NCBI GenBank assembly: GCA_024998755.1
Contig: JACEUU010000001.1
Span: 1 to 64,000 of the forward strand
DNA: 64,000 nucleotides
Source: Vampirovibrio sp.
Lineage (GTDB): Bacteria > Cyanobacteriota > Vampirovibrionia > Vampirovibrionales > JAJTHC01
Direction of reading: 5' to 3'
The notes under the pieces were generated by a model that saw only the letters and a program-made list of their open reading frames with translations, was not told where the DNA came from and made no database searches. Position numbers and translations under genes: made by a program. Of the stretch, positions 33,894 through 42,520 are shown piece by piece (the first letter of the stretch is position 1; every line of letters begins with the position of its first letter).

Positions 33894-34799
33894 CTACTTT
33901 CTGGCAAATTGACGGTCAATTTGTTGTGTTATTTGATGAAAACAAAGCATGCTTAGCAAAATGCCTGCCGTTGCCAACACCAAAATATGGGGGGCGGTCT
34001 TCAGCAGATACCACCCTTCAGCGGCGAGTGTTCCCCATGAAGAAAGCGGGGCTTCAATGCCTAAGCCAATAAAACTGAGAGTAGATTCTGTTAAAATAGC
34101 CCGTGGCACACTAAGGGTTAAACTCAAAAGCAGATAGGGTGATAAGTTGGGGAGCAGGTGCTTGGTAATTAGCCGCCAAATACCACCGCCTAGGCTGTAG
34201 TAGGCTTCAACGAAGGGTTCACGTACTAGGCGTAAGGTTTCTGCTCGGATAATTTTTGCGGTATCGGGCCAGCTAAAAAAGGCGAGTGCTAAAATTAAGC
34301 CTGCTACTTTGACTACAGGACGAATCCAATCGGTTGAATTTATACTGGTAGGTAATAGGTTCAGAATAAACGGCTCTAAAAACACCGCCATCAGCACGAC
34401 AATCACTAAGCTAGGAAGCGAATAGACTAAATCAATCAGTCTGTTAATTGCGGTATCGATGCTTTTACCTTCGTTCAACCCGCCTAACAACCCAAGGGTC
34501 AACCCAGTCAAGGCGGAAAGCCCGCCGACAACACTACCTACCAGCAGGGAAATAGTCGCCCCAACGGCTAGCCGTGAAAGTAAATCTCGCCCCAAGTCAT
34601 CAGTGCCAAGTGGGAAGGAAAAGTTACTGAAAGGGGCTAATAGCGGGATTTTTACATGAATAAATGTGGCGTCTTGACCTAAAAATGGCACGCTGAAAGC
34701 CCCTAAAATCACCAATGCCAAGCCCCATGTGCCCCAAGTGGATTGGAGAGAGACGAGTAGCGAATTGTTAGCCTTGGGCTTTACTACGGCAGATTGCAA
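33894..34799 (-). CDS. Peptide ABC transporter permease, OppC/DppC type
   Basis: 301 residues with about six membrane segments. GTDDLGRDLLSRLAVGATISLLVG is the OppC/DppC signature and VREPFVEAYYSLGGGIWRLITKHLLPNLSPYLLLSL contains the EAA loop that contacts the ATPase. IGLGIEAPLSSWGTLAAEGWYLL is also typical. The last TM ends in QIDRQFARK. Partner of the oppB-like gene 30 bp upstream. No ATPase or binding protein is in the window. Confidence 0.92.
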   Translation of the reverse strand: MQSAVVKPKANNSLLVSLQSTWGTWGLALVILGAFSVPFLGQDATFIHVKIPLLAPFSNFSFPLGTDDLGRDLLSRLAVGATISLLVGSVVGGLSALTGLTLGLLGGLNEGKSIDTAINRLIDLVYSLPSLVIVVLMAVFLEPFILNLLPTSINSTDWIRPVVKVAGLILALAFFSWPDTAKIIRAETLRLVREPFVEAYYSLGGGIWRLITKHLLPNLSPYLLLSLTLSVPRAILTESTLSFIGLGIEAPLSSWGTLAAEGWYLLKTAPHILVLATAGILLSMLCFHQITQQIDRQFARK

Positions 34800-34829
34800 G
34801 AGGCGTCTATCCTTCTATTACAGGGATGA

Positions 34830-35771
34830 TTATTGGTTGGTCGATTCTTTTAACCGAGGGTCAATCAGTACCAGTAACCCATCGCTAACAAGGTTGAACA
34901 CTAGCAGAAAAAGGGCGTAAAGCCCTGTTAGCCCTAGCACGACTGTGTAGTCTCTGTTGATAATGGCGGCAATAAACTGCTTGCCCATACCGGGTATGGC
35001 GAATAAATATTCTACCGCAAAACTACCTGTTAATAAATTGGCTAATAAGGGGGCGGAAACCGCTACCAATGGGAGCAATGAGGGTTTGAGTAAGTGTTTA
35101 AGCAAGATGAGTTTATTGGGCAACCCATAGGCGTATTTCAGGGTTACATAAAGCTGATGCTTCGTTTCTATCACGCTTTTTTTGACGAGAAAACTGCAAG
35201 AAACAATGGGTACACTACAAAGTGTGGCTACAGGCAACACCCAATGAGCAGGCGTACTCAGCAGTGCGACAGGCAACCATGCCAATTTCACGGCGAACAA
35301 CCACACCAACCCACCCGCAATCAGGAAGCTTGGGCTGGCTAAAATCAGTACCAATAAGCCTTCTACTAAAGAGGCTGGCCAGTTTTTTGATCCTTCTTTT
35401 AGCCCTAGCCATAAGCCGATTCCCACCCCTGCGGGGATGCCAATCACCCCAGCCAATAAGCCAAGGGCTAAGGAAACAGGCACGCTATCTTTCAGTAAAT
35501 CCGCCACGGTTCTACCTTCATTCACCAGCGAAGGCCCTAAATCGCCCCGTAATAAGCCTTGAAAGTAGGAAGCTAATTGTTCCCATAGTGGGCTATTAAG
35601 GTGATACCGTGCTTCTAAGGCAAGCTTAACGGATTCTGGTAATTTGGGGTTATCAAACGGTCCACCTGGCATTAGACGAAGTAGAATGAACGTTAAACTG
35701 AGTACAATAACTAGCGTTAGCCCGCCATTCAATAGACGATTCAATAACCATCTCCATGGCAAATTTGCCAT
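34830..35771 (-). CDS. Peptide ABC transporter permease, OppB/DppB type
   Basis: About 313 residues from ATG 35771 (MANLPWRWLLNRLL), chosen because AAAGG stands 7 nt upstream and because OppB proteins start just before this first helix. An earlier ATG at 35813 overlaps the pip stop and remains possible. RLMPGGPFDNPKLP, LRGDLGPSLVNEGRTVADLL and FAIPGMGKQFIAAIINRDYTVVLG are diagnostic. It forms a heterodimer with OppC for di-/oligopeptide or nickel import. Confidence 0.92.
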   Translation of the reverse strand: MANLPWRWLLNRLLNGGLTLVIVLSLTFILLRLMPGGPFDNPKLPESVKLALEARYHLNSPLWEQLASYFQGLLRGDLGPSLVNEGRTVADLLKDSVPVSLALGLLAGVIGIPAGVGIGLWLGLKEGSKNWPASLVEGLLVLILASPSFLIAGGLVWLFAVKLAWLPVALLSTPAHWVLPVATLCSVPIVSCSFLVKKSVIETKHQLYVTLKYAYGLPNKLILLKHLLKPSLLPLVAVSAPLLANLLTGSFAVEYLFAIPGMGKQFIAAIINRDYTVVLGLTGLYALFLLVFNLVSDGLLVLIDPRLKESTNQ

Positions 35772-35799
35772 TAAAGACCTTTTGGTGGTAGGTGTCGTA

Positions 35800-36813
35800 C
35801 TAGCTGGTTGCATAAGCCTCCAACGCTTGTTGTTGGGCGTCAAACACGCCAATTTCGTCGCTAGCGTGCCCTGCGGCGGGTACAATAATCAGCTGGCTAT
35901 TGTGGGCGGGTAACGCCTTTTTTAAATCCCATGCGGATTTTAGCGGGCAGATAATATCATATCTGCCATGAATAAGCGTGGTAGGAATGTGAGCCATTTT
36001 TACTAGCCGTTGCGGGTTTAGTAGGGCAGTTTCATTGGTAAAAAAGGCGTTGTGCATGAAGTAATGGCATTCAATGCGGGCTAGTGAAACGGCATGGTCA
36101 TCTGCTACGAAAGAAGCCTGCAAAGCCATATCGGGCGATAGTTTTAAGTTGCTGCCTTCCCACTCTGCCCAGCGTTTGCAGGCTTCTAACCGAAGGGCGG
36201 TATCGGTCGGGTGGGTTAGGCGTTTGTAGTAAGCTTCAATGAGGTTACTACGTTCATTTTCAGGAATAAAATTCACGAAGTTATCCCACAAATGGGGCGA
36301 TAAAAACGAACAACCTTCTTGGTAAAACCAGTGAAGTTCTTCGGGCTGGCAGAGGAAGATGCCTCGTAAAACTAAGGCTTTGACGGCTTGCGGATGGCTT
36401 TGGGCGTAAGCCAGTGCCAACGTGCTACCCCATGAACCGCCAATGACTATCCACTGTTCAATGCCCAAGTGCTTACGGATAGTTTCTAAATCTTCCACCA
36501 AGTGCCAAGTGGTATTTTCTTCCAAGCAGGCGTGCGGGGTGGAACGCCCTGCTCCGCGTTGGTCAAACAAAATGGCTCTGAATAGTTTTGGGTTGAAAAA
36601 TTGCCGATGTTTTTCGCTACACCCTGAACCGGGGCCACCGTGAAGCCATACGACTGGTACGCCTTCGGGGTTACCGACTTCTTCTACATACAGGGTGTGT
36701 AGGGGCGAAACGGCTAGCTGATGGGTGGTAAACGGAGCGGTTTCCGTATAGCGTTGTGCTTTGAAGTTGGTTGTCTCAGCATGCCAAAATTGGTAATCGG
36801 TTGAGGTTGTCAT
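35800..36813 (-). CDS. pip: Proline iminopeptidase (alpha/beta hydrolase, S33)
   Basis: 337 residues. VVWLHGGPGSGCSEKHRQFFNP carries the oxyanion HGGPG motif, ILFDQRGAGRSTPHA the DQRG motif, and GGSWGSTLALAYAQSHP the nucleophile Ser; a late Asp (HGRYDIICP) and His (AGHASDE) complete the triad. It releases N-terminal proline from peptides in the cytoplasm. Being first in a run with oppB-oppC it probably processes imported peptides. Confidence 0.93.
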   Translation of the reverse strand: MTTSTDYQFWHAETTNFKAQRYTETAPFTTHQLAVSPLHTLYVEEVGNPEGVPVVWLHGGPGSGCSEKHRQFFNPKLFRAILFDQRGAGRSTPHACLEENTTWHLVEDLETIRKHLGIEQWIVIGGSWGSTLALAYAQSHPQAVKALVLRGIFLCQPEELHWFYQEGCSFLSPHLWDNFVNFIPENERSNLIEAYYKRLTHPTDTALRLEACKRWAEWEGSNLKLSPDMALQASFVADDHAVSLARIECHYFMHNAFFTNETALLNPQRLVKMAHIPTTLIHGRYDIICPLKSAWDLKKALPAHNSQLIIVPAAGHASDEIGVFDAQQQALEAYATS

Positions 36814-36909
36814 CTTTCAGGCAATCCACTTTCTATGAATGATTACGATTAATAGCGTTATTTTACCATTAAAGTAATGTGGTAGAAAGCTACCCTTATT
36901 GGTCTGTTA

Positions 36910-37053
36910 TACCAATTTCAAATAGAAATATCGTCAGCGTCTACGTTGTTACCGTCAAGCAAAAAATCCTCAACGTACTTCTATGTACGCCTGCGGTTTT
37001 TTACTTGCCAGTGCCTAGTATCCATCTAACGCTATTCCTATTTGAAAATGGTA
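36910..37053. mobile_element. MITE with TACCAATTTCAAATAG ends, overlapping the 3' end of trpF
   Basis: 144 bp, terminal repeats TACCAATTTCAAATAG / CTATTTGAAAATGGTA (one mismatch), flanked by TTA (36907-36909 and 37054-37056). It has the same end type and 3-bp TNA duplication as the 32177 element. It supplies the last ~18 codons and the stop of trpF. Confidence 0.88.
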
Positions 37054-37684
37054 TTACACGCTGGATACTTTCAACAAACGCCGTCATTTTTTCGGCGGAT
37101 TTCTCCCCCGCTACAGTGGTTTCTACACCCGAAGCAACATCTACCCCCGCTGGTTTGTGTTGGCGAACCACCGCCCCAACAGTTTCAGCCGTCAGTTTAC
37201 CCGCTAGCAAAATCGGCAGATTAATCGCTTTTTGTAACGCTTCAACAGGATACGCCTCCCAAGCAGGTAACGTGGGGGTGCCCTTTGGTAAATCTAACAG
37301 CACATAATCAATAAAAGGCTGATACGGCAAAATCTGCCCTACAGTGGGAAACGGTTCGAGCGGAAACACCTTGATAACAGGCTTCAAACACTGCTGGCAA
37401 GCTTCAGGCGGTTCATCACCATGCAGTTGAATAAGTTGAAGTTGCAGGCTTTCGGCAATACCGTTAATCAGCTCCATCGGTTGGTTTTGAAATACCCCTA
37501 CCAACTGAACTTCCTTGATTCTAGCCAATTGCGTAATGGCTTGAAGTTCACTGGTTAAGACCGTTCTAGGCGTATTGGGTACAAAAATAAGCCCTAACCA
37601 AGTAGCCCCTGCTTCAATGGCTAGTTGGGCATTTTTAGTGGTAGTAATACCACAAATTTTGATGAGTGTGGCAGGTAGTTTCAT
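37001..37684 (-). CDS. trpF: Phosphoribosylanthranilate isomerase
   Basis: Third step of tryptophan synthesis, a TIM barrel. Starts at ATG 37684 (MKLPATLIKICGITTTKNAQLAIEAGATWLGLIFVPNTPR); the TTG at 37705 is less likely. KICGI has the catalytic Cys, YVLLDLPKGT has the catalytic Asp, and GVDVASGVET the phosphate loop. The natural C-terminus near ESIQRV has been replaced: from there the frame runs through a MITE and ends ILGTGK. A second MITE ends 26 bp upstream. No other trp gene is near. Confidence 0.93.
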   Translation of the reverse strand: MKLPATLIKICGITTTKNAQLAIEAGATWLGLIFVPNTPRTVLTSELQAITQLARIKEVQLVGVFQNQPMELINGIAESLQLQLIQLHGDEPPEACQQCLKPVIKVFPLEPFPTVGQILPYQPFIDYVLLDLPKGTPTLPAWEAYPVEALQKAINLPILLAGKLTAETVGAVVRQHKPAGVDVASGVETTVAGEKSAEKMTAFVESIQRVIPFSNRNSVRWILGTGK

Positions 37685-37710
37685 GGTCAAACCCAATGCT
37701 TTCAAAATAA

Positions 37711-37854
37711 GAAGCTGTCTTCATAGTCGCCAATCAAGGCACTTTCGGTGTCATTTGCGGTACTCCTTCGGTTATGTAGTTAGGCTACACCGCCCGTTAG
37801 TCCGTTCATCATTCCTAGAAATTGCACTTCCTTGACAACTATGAAGACAGCTTC
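37711..37854. mobile_element. MITE with GAAGCTGTCTTCATAGT ends, just upstream of trpF
   Basis: 144 bp, perfect 17-bp terminal inverted repeats, flanked by TAA (37708-37710 and 37855-37857). Ends identical to those of the disrupted element 30448-32790, so it is a non-autonomous derivative of that IS. The interior shares no transposase. Confidence 0.92.
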
Positions 37855-38000
37855 TAAAAAACTAATAGGATAGATACTAGCACAAAAACCATCATCAATA
37901 GCGTTTATGCTTATAGATATATGGTTTTTTAGTACAACTCTCTTTTTTAATCCCGATTTTAGAATACCCGAATCAACGAAGGTCTGCTTAGTAGCCAACC

Positions 38001-40046
38001 ATGATGATGATGTCTTCCAATAGCATAGGAACAACAGGCGGTGGTAATGGGTTGAACGACCCTAAATTTTCTAATTGGAATAATAGGTTTCAAAAAATTC
38101 TACAAAAAAACCAAGGCCTCTATCGGTTTCAAAAACTGTATACTGAATTACAAAATGGGCATTTGCAGTTTGGTGGTGGTGCAACTCTTGCTGCATGGGC
38201 TAGTACCAGTACAGACCAAGCCGCTAACGAAATTCGATGGACATATGATGCCCCGACCAAAGAAGCTATTACGGATATTAAAAGAATTAAATTGGCATTG
38301 AAAGATATGGAAGATGGTACGGTTGACGATGCTGGAAATCAAAAAATATTAGAAGAAAACAACCTGACCCAGTATAAAGATTCTAAATTTACGAAGGCAG
38401 ATGTGCAGAAAATTGCCAAAGAATCTTTAGAAGCGTGGGAACTGTCGGATAAAAAATTGGCGGATGAAAAAATTTTTGACCCTGACCGTGCTAGCGTCAA
38501 ACGTGAAGCACAGTCGTTGATTACAACCAAAAATGCTTTGCTCAAAGAATTACAGTATGGTAAAGATGGTAAAGCCCCTGTTGTTAATGTATCTACAGAT
38601 GCGGCTGGCAAGCAATCCATCACGCCACTGTATGATGAGAATGTCATAGACCCGACAACCGCCTTGAAGGTAACACGCCTTCAGCAGTTGATTACAGCGG
38701 TTACCCCCTATGAAGAGGCGTTGAAAAGCAAAAATCAAGATGCGGCGATTGATGAAATTTTGAAACCCAAACAAGATGCCGTTGTAGCGTTAGCCAATAA
38801 GCTAAAAACGATTAAAGATAGTACCCAGTATAGAGATTCAAACGGTCGGCGATGGTTTAACCCACAGAAGTATGGGGAAAGTAATTGGTTTTGGGGGAAA
38901 GATATTAGCAAAAAGAATGGCTATGATGAAATTTTTGAGGAAAGCTTATCTGACATTAATCAAGTTTATGCCAGCATTTCTGGGGCAAATATTGATAGCA
39001 AAGGCAACTTGGTCGGCGGATTCTTAAAATCAGGTAAAAGCGGTACGGTTTCTGATAAAGAAGCTAGCTTTTCGTTAGATCAGCTTGAAAATCTTTCGTT
39101 GGGGCGTAACGGGAAGCCTATTGTGGTAGAATCTTTTGCTGATACTAAAACGTATGTAGCAGGGCCTGAGCTCAAAAACAAAGAAGGCGTATCTGCTAAA
39201 ATTTGGTTACCGAAAGATGAAACCATTGAAGCTAGCGAAGGCATTACTTTTAATGATATGCCGGTTATTGTAACCAAAGATGCCAATGGTAAATTATTAG
39301 CACGGGTTATTGATATTACTAAAGCTGGTAACGGAACAACCATTACCCAAATGCCGTTGAACTTTGACCCCAAAAAAGCCAAGGGTGAAGATGGTAAGTA
39401 TAAACTGAAATTGACGCAAGACGATATGCTTCCGCCTAATAAGGGCGAAAGTGTTCGGTTATTTACTTATGCCTTTAACAGCCAAGGTGAACCTGTGGGC
39501 AATGTTGTGATGACTCCTAGCCCAGCGGGCTTGCCTAAAACGTTCAATGAATTACCGAGGGTTGTGAAAGCTAAAATAGCGGCTAGTTCTTATGCGGACC
39601 CTATCACCTTTCCGCCAACGGCTAAATTAGCGGCTGAACAAACGACGCTAACCAGCATTTACAATGCTGATTTAGCTTTGCTTGAAGGGGCTTCTGCTCC
39701 GCCAGCTAGTGTAATACAATCTATGCAACCAGCAGCGGCAACTACTCAGCAACCAGCAGCAGGGGCTCAACAACCTCAACAACAACAGCCTGTTTATAGA
39801 CAACCCATTTTTCCTGCACCGCAGTTGCCACAGCAACCTTCGGTTTCTACACCCGTGCCACAGCCAGTTCAGCCTGTGGTTCAGCCAACGGTTATTGCCC
39901 CTGCGGTAGCACCGGTTCACGCCCCAGCGGTAACGCCTCAAACTGTTCCAGCACAAAGCCCAGCGGTAGCCCCTAGAAGGGTACTAGCTCAACCAGATTT
40001 GGAGGATATTACCCACCAACAAGTTAAGGCATTGGGGTGGGAATAG
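38001..40046 (+). CDS. Large hypothetical protein with Gln/Pro-rich tail
   Basis: 681 residues starting with four Met codons. Residues ~1-530 are hydrophilic, Lys/Asp-rich and predicted mixed alpha/beta, with no signal peptide or motif I recognise. The region ~90-170 is helical (TDIKRIKLALKDMEDGTVDDAGNQ). Residues ~575-670 are low-complexity Gln/Pro/Val (QQPAAGAQQPQQQQPVYRQ), like the tail of the 9078 protein. Its end overlaps the convergent 40024 gene by 23 bp. Function unknown. Confidence 0.72.
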   Translation: MMMMSSNSIGTTGGGNGLNDPKFSNWNNRFQKILQKNQGLYRFQKLYTELQNGHLQFGGGATLAAWASTSTDQAANEIRWTYDAPTKEAITDIKRIKLALKDMEDGTVDDAGNQKILEENNLTQYKDSKFTKADVQKIAKESLEAWELSDKKLADEKIFDPDRASVKREAQSLITTKNALLKELQYGKDGKAPVVNVSTDAAGKQSITPLYDENVIDPTTALKVTRLQQLITAVTPYEEALKSKNQDAAIDEILKPKQDAVVALANKLKTIKDSTQYRDSNGRRWFNPQKYGESNWFWGKDISKKNGYDEIFEESLSDINQVYASISGANIDSKGNLVGGFLKSGKSGTVSDKEASFSLDQLENLSLGRNGKPIVVESFADTKTYVAGPELKNKEGVSAKIWLPKDETIEASEGITFNDMPVIVTKDANGKLLARVIDITKAGNGTTITQMPLNFDPKKAKGEDGKYKLKLTQDDMLPPNKGESVRLFTYAFNSQGEPVGNVVMTPSPAGLPKTFNELPRVVKAKIAASSYADPITFPPTAKLAAEQTTLTSIYNADLALLEGASAPPASVIQSMQPAAATTQQPAAGAQQPQQQQPVYRQPIFPAPQLPQQPSVSTPVPQPVQPVVQPTVIAPAVAPVHAPAVTPQTVPAQSPAVAPRRVLAQPDLEDITHQQVKALGWE

Positions 40047-41256
40047 CGGCAGCTCCGCCACCAAAGGGCGAATTAACTTCTTCTTCTTTTGAAAAATCCA
40101 GCTTTCCATCTGCTGAAGTTTTCACCACATTTTCGTTGGGTTCAAGTGGGGTGTTTTCACCTGTAGTCGTTACTTTAGGAATGACATTGACGCGTTTAAC
40201 CAGTGTAACCATGCCAGCCACATCTAAAAATACGCCTTCTTGCCCTTGGGGTGCTGCTCGTAAAAGCCCCATTGAAATGGAAACCATTTCGTTACGGTTG
40301 GCACTGTTGGCTTCAAATACTCGCTCTAGTTTAGACCGTTTTCCACCCACCATTCTATAAATATCTTTGGGCTTTGGGTGCGGAAATACAACGGCTTCGC
40401 GGTTGAGTGTAGACATGGCAATCATATTTTCGGGCAATGAAGCTTCTACTTGAGCGGTATAGCCTTCGCCGCCAAATACTTGGTCAGGGGCATGGAAATC
40501 TAGCCCAAGGCTACTAACATCGCCAAAGCGTAGCATGGCGGTTTCATACAAGGTTCTATCGCTTTCAACCAACCAGCTTTCGCCTACTTTATGGAAGAAC
40601 ATGAGGGTTCTTGATTGCGTTTCTAGTGTTCCATTGGCTGTAATATCTAGCTTTTTTCCTACGGGGTTGGCTTTGGTTGCTGCTTGCGTGGTAGCTAACA
40701 CGGAAGGCAACGCTTCTTTTTTAAGCATCTCGTTTTTTTGCGGAGCAAACGGAGAAACAATGCTGTCGGCTTTGGTGCTATCCAAGCTTTCAACGGTTGC
40801 CCAATTGCCATTCATCCTAATTTCCAGTAATGTAGCCCCGTATTGAATACTGGGGTATTGCTGCCATGTTTCTTCAATAAACCCTTTTACTTGCTCAAGG
40901 GTTAAGTTATCGCCACTGGTATAGCGGGGAGCATAATGTTTTAGATACCCTTGTAGTTGGTGTGTGTTGGCGGCAATGGTCATTGCTTCAATGGTTGATA
41001 ACAGGCTTTTTACGCCTTCGGCTTGGTCTGCACCATTGATGATTTTAACTTGGCTGGTATTGGTTACGGGTTTAAAATTACTTAGTAGTGAAGAGAGCTG
41101 AGCTTCTTTGGCTGGCTTGTTAAGCTTGGGTAGCTTTAGGTTGAGTGCGGTTGCTTGTGGCAATGCCATTGTTGCTGAAACAACTACTAAGCCCATTAAT
41201 ATTGCTGAAAATAATGAACGAACGGTTTGTTGAATGGTTTTTTTGAATCCGGACAC
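40024..41256 (-). CDS. Exported hypothetical protein with NTF2-like domain
   Basis: About 410 residues from a GTG at 41256 preceded by AAGGAAG; the frame can also begin at TTG 41283. N-terminal signal (SLFSAILMGLVVVSATMALPQATA). Residues ~75-260 include IEAMTIAANTHQLQGYLKHYAPRYTSGDN, FIEETWQQYPSIQYGATLLEI and a later FFHKVGESWLVESDRTLYETA, which match the SnoaL/NTF2-like cup fold. The C-terminal 140 residues are unrecognised. Periplasmic by inference. Convergent with the 38001 gene. Confidence 0.68.
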   Translation of the reverse strand: MSGFKKTIQQTVRSLFSAILMGLVVVSATMALPQATALNLKLPKLNKPAKEAQLSSLLSNFKPVTNTSQVKIINGADQAEGVKSLLSTIEAMTIAANTHQLQGYLKHYAPRYTSGDNLTLEQVKGFIEETWQQYPSIQYGATLLEIRMNGNWATVESLDSTKADSIVSPFAPQKNEMLKKEALPSVLATTQAATKANPVGKKLDITANGTLETQSRTLMFFHKVGESWLVESDRTLYETAMLRFGDVSSLGLDFHAPDQVFGGEGYTAQVEASLPENMIAMSTLNREAVVFPHPKPKDIYRMVGGKRSKLERVFEANSANRNEMVSISMGLLRAAPQGQEGVFLDVAGMVTLVKRVNVIPKVTTTGENTPLEPNENVVKTSADGKLDFSKEEEVNSPFGGGAAAIPTPMP

Positions 41257-41398
41257 GGTGAAGGCTTCCTTTATATCAAACAAAGAACAGGATAAATACT
41301 AATACTTTCATCCTACACTATATTGGCGTATTTGGGAATGTTTACTACCTTAACCAGATGAAATAGGTATTTGCATAAAAATGAGAGTGTGTTACTAT

Positions 41399-41419
41399 TG
41401 ATATTGATTCTCAATAACA
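41399..41419. promoter_or_regulatory. Candidate Fur-like operator
   Basis: A palindrome centred on GATTCTC, with arms TTGATATTGA and TCAATAACAA, matches 17 of 21 positions of the Escherichia coli Fur consensus by hand alignment. It ends 27 bp before the ATG of the transporter gene, where it could block transcription. Confidence 0.5.
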
Positions 41420-41446
41420 ATAAAGAGGTCGGAAGCCGTTATTATA

Positions 41447-42520
41447 ATGAAAATAAACTGTATTGCCCATTGGCTACATCATCATTTTTTCAAGTTATTA
41501 TTGATGGTTCATATATTAGGGCTTTTTGTACCAACCCTAGGGCAACAAATGCGGCTAGTTAGCTTTGGCAAACTTTACTGGTTTGATGGCTCTTTTTTGG
41601 AAATGACCTTGCCTGTCGTCATGTTATCGTTCCTGCTATTTAATGCGGGTATTGCTATTAAAGCGTCTGAACTGTTGCAGTTGTTTAAAAAACCGTGGAT
41701 GTTGGGCTTAGGGCTTTTGGCCAATTTGGTCATTCCTCTCTTGTTTGGGTGGGGTATCGCTAGTTTAGGTGCTTTTTGGCCTAATCATGCTGAAATTCAA
41801 AATTTGCTGGTTGGTTTGGCTTTAGTGGGGGCAATGCCCATAGCGGGCTCTTCCACGGCGTGGTCTCAAAATGCCAGTGGAAACGTGGCTTTAAGCTTAG
41901 GCTTAGTGGTGCTTTCTACTATGTTAAGCCCTATTACAACCCCGTTGATTTTTCATGCTTTTGGTTGGATTACCGTCGGAGATTATTCTGATGATTTGCA
42001 TGAAATAGCCCAAGCTGGCGTTAGTGCTTTTTTAGCTTTTTCCGTGGTATTGCCTTCTGTTGTAGGTATTTTAACCCGTCTTTGTTTGAAGGATGTTCAG
42101 GTGGAAGCCGTTCGGCCAAGTTTGAAGGTTGTTAATTCTATTAATCTGTTGTGGCTTATTTATTCTAACGCAGCAGTGGCACTGCCTAAAGCGTTTGCTT
42201 CGCCAGATTGGGATTTCTTAGCGTTAATTATAGCGGTAACAGTTACGTTATGTGTGGTGGCTTTTGGGTCGGGCTGGGTGCTTTCAAAGCTAACGAAAGC
42301 AGACCCTGCTGAACGCACAGCTTTAATGTTTGGCTTAGGCATGAATAATAATGGTACGGGTTTGGTGCTTTCTTCTTTAGCACTGGCGGACCATCCGTTG
42401 GTGATGCTGCCTATTATTTTTTACAATTTGGCTCAACAGGTGATGGCAGGCGTTGCGGATAGGGTATTTTCTGAAAAAATGCCGAAAATTAGCTCTTTTT
42501 CTAATAACCCTCTACAGTAG
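41447..42520 (+). CDS. BASS-type (bile acid:sodium symporter-like) membrane transporter
   Basis: 357 residues, about ten hydrophobic segments. VVMLSFLLFNAGIAIKASEL, LALVGAMPIAGSSTAWSQNASGNVALSLGLVVLSTMLSPITTP and the late FGLGMNNNGTGLVLSSLAL match the two crossing-helix motifs of the SBF/BASS fold. Members move organic acids, bile acids, pantoate or arsenite with Na+; the substrate here is unknown. A Fur-like site in front hints at iron-linked control. The end overlaps the convergent PBP gene by 20 bp. Confidence 0.82.
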   Translation: MKINCIAHWLHHHFFKLLLMVHILGLFVPTLGQQMRLVSFGKLYWFDGSFLEMTLPVVMLSFLLFNAGIAIKASELLQLFKKPWMLGLGLLANLVIPLLFGWGIASLGAFWPNHAEIQNLLVGLALVGAMPIAGSSTAWSQNASGNVALSLGLVVLSTMLSPITTPLIFHAFGWITVGDYSDDLHEIAQAGVSAFLAFSVVLPSVVGILTRLCLKDVQVEAVRPSLKVVNSINLLWLIYSNAAVALPKAFASPDWDFLALIIAVTVTLCVVAFGSGWVLSKLTKADPAERTALMFGLGMNNNGTGLVLSSLALADHPLVMLPIIFYNLAQQVMAGVADRVFSEKMPKISSFSNNPLQ

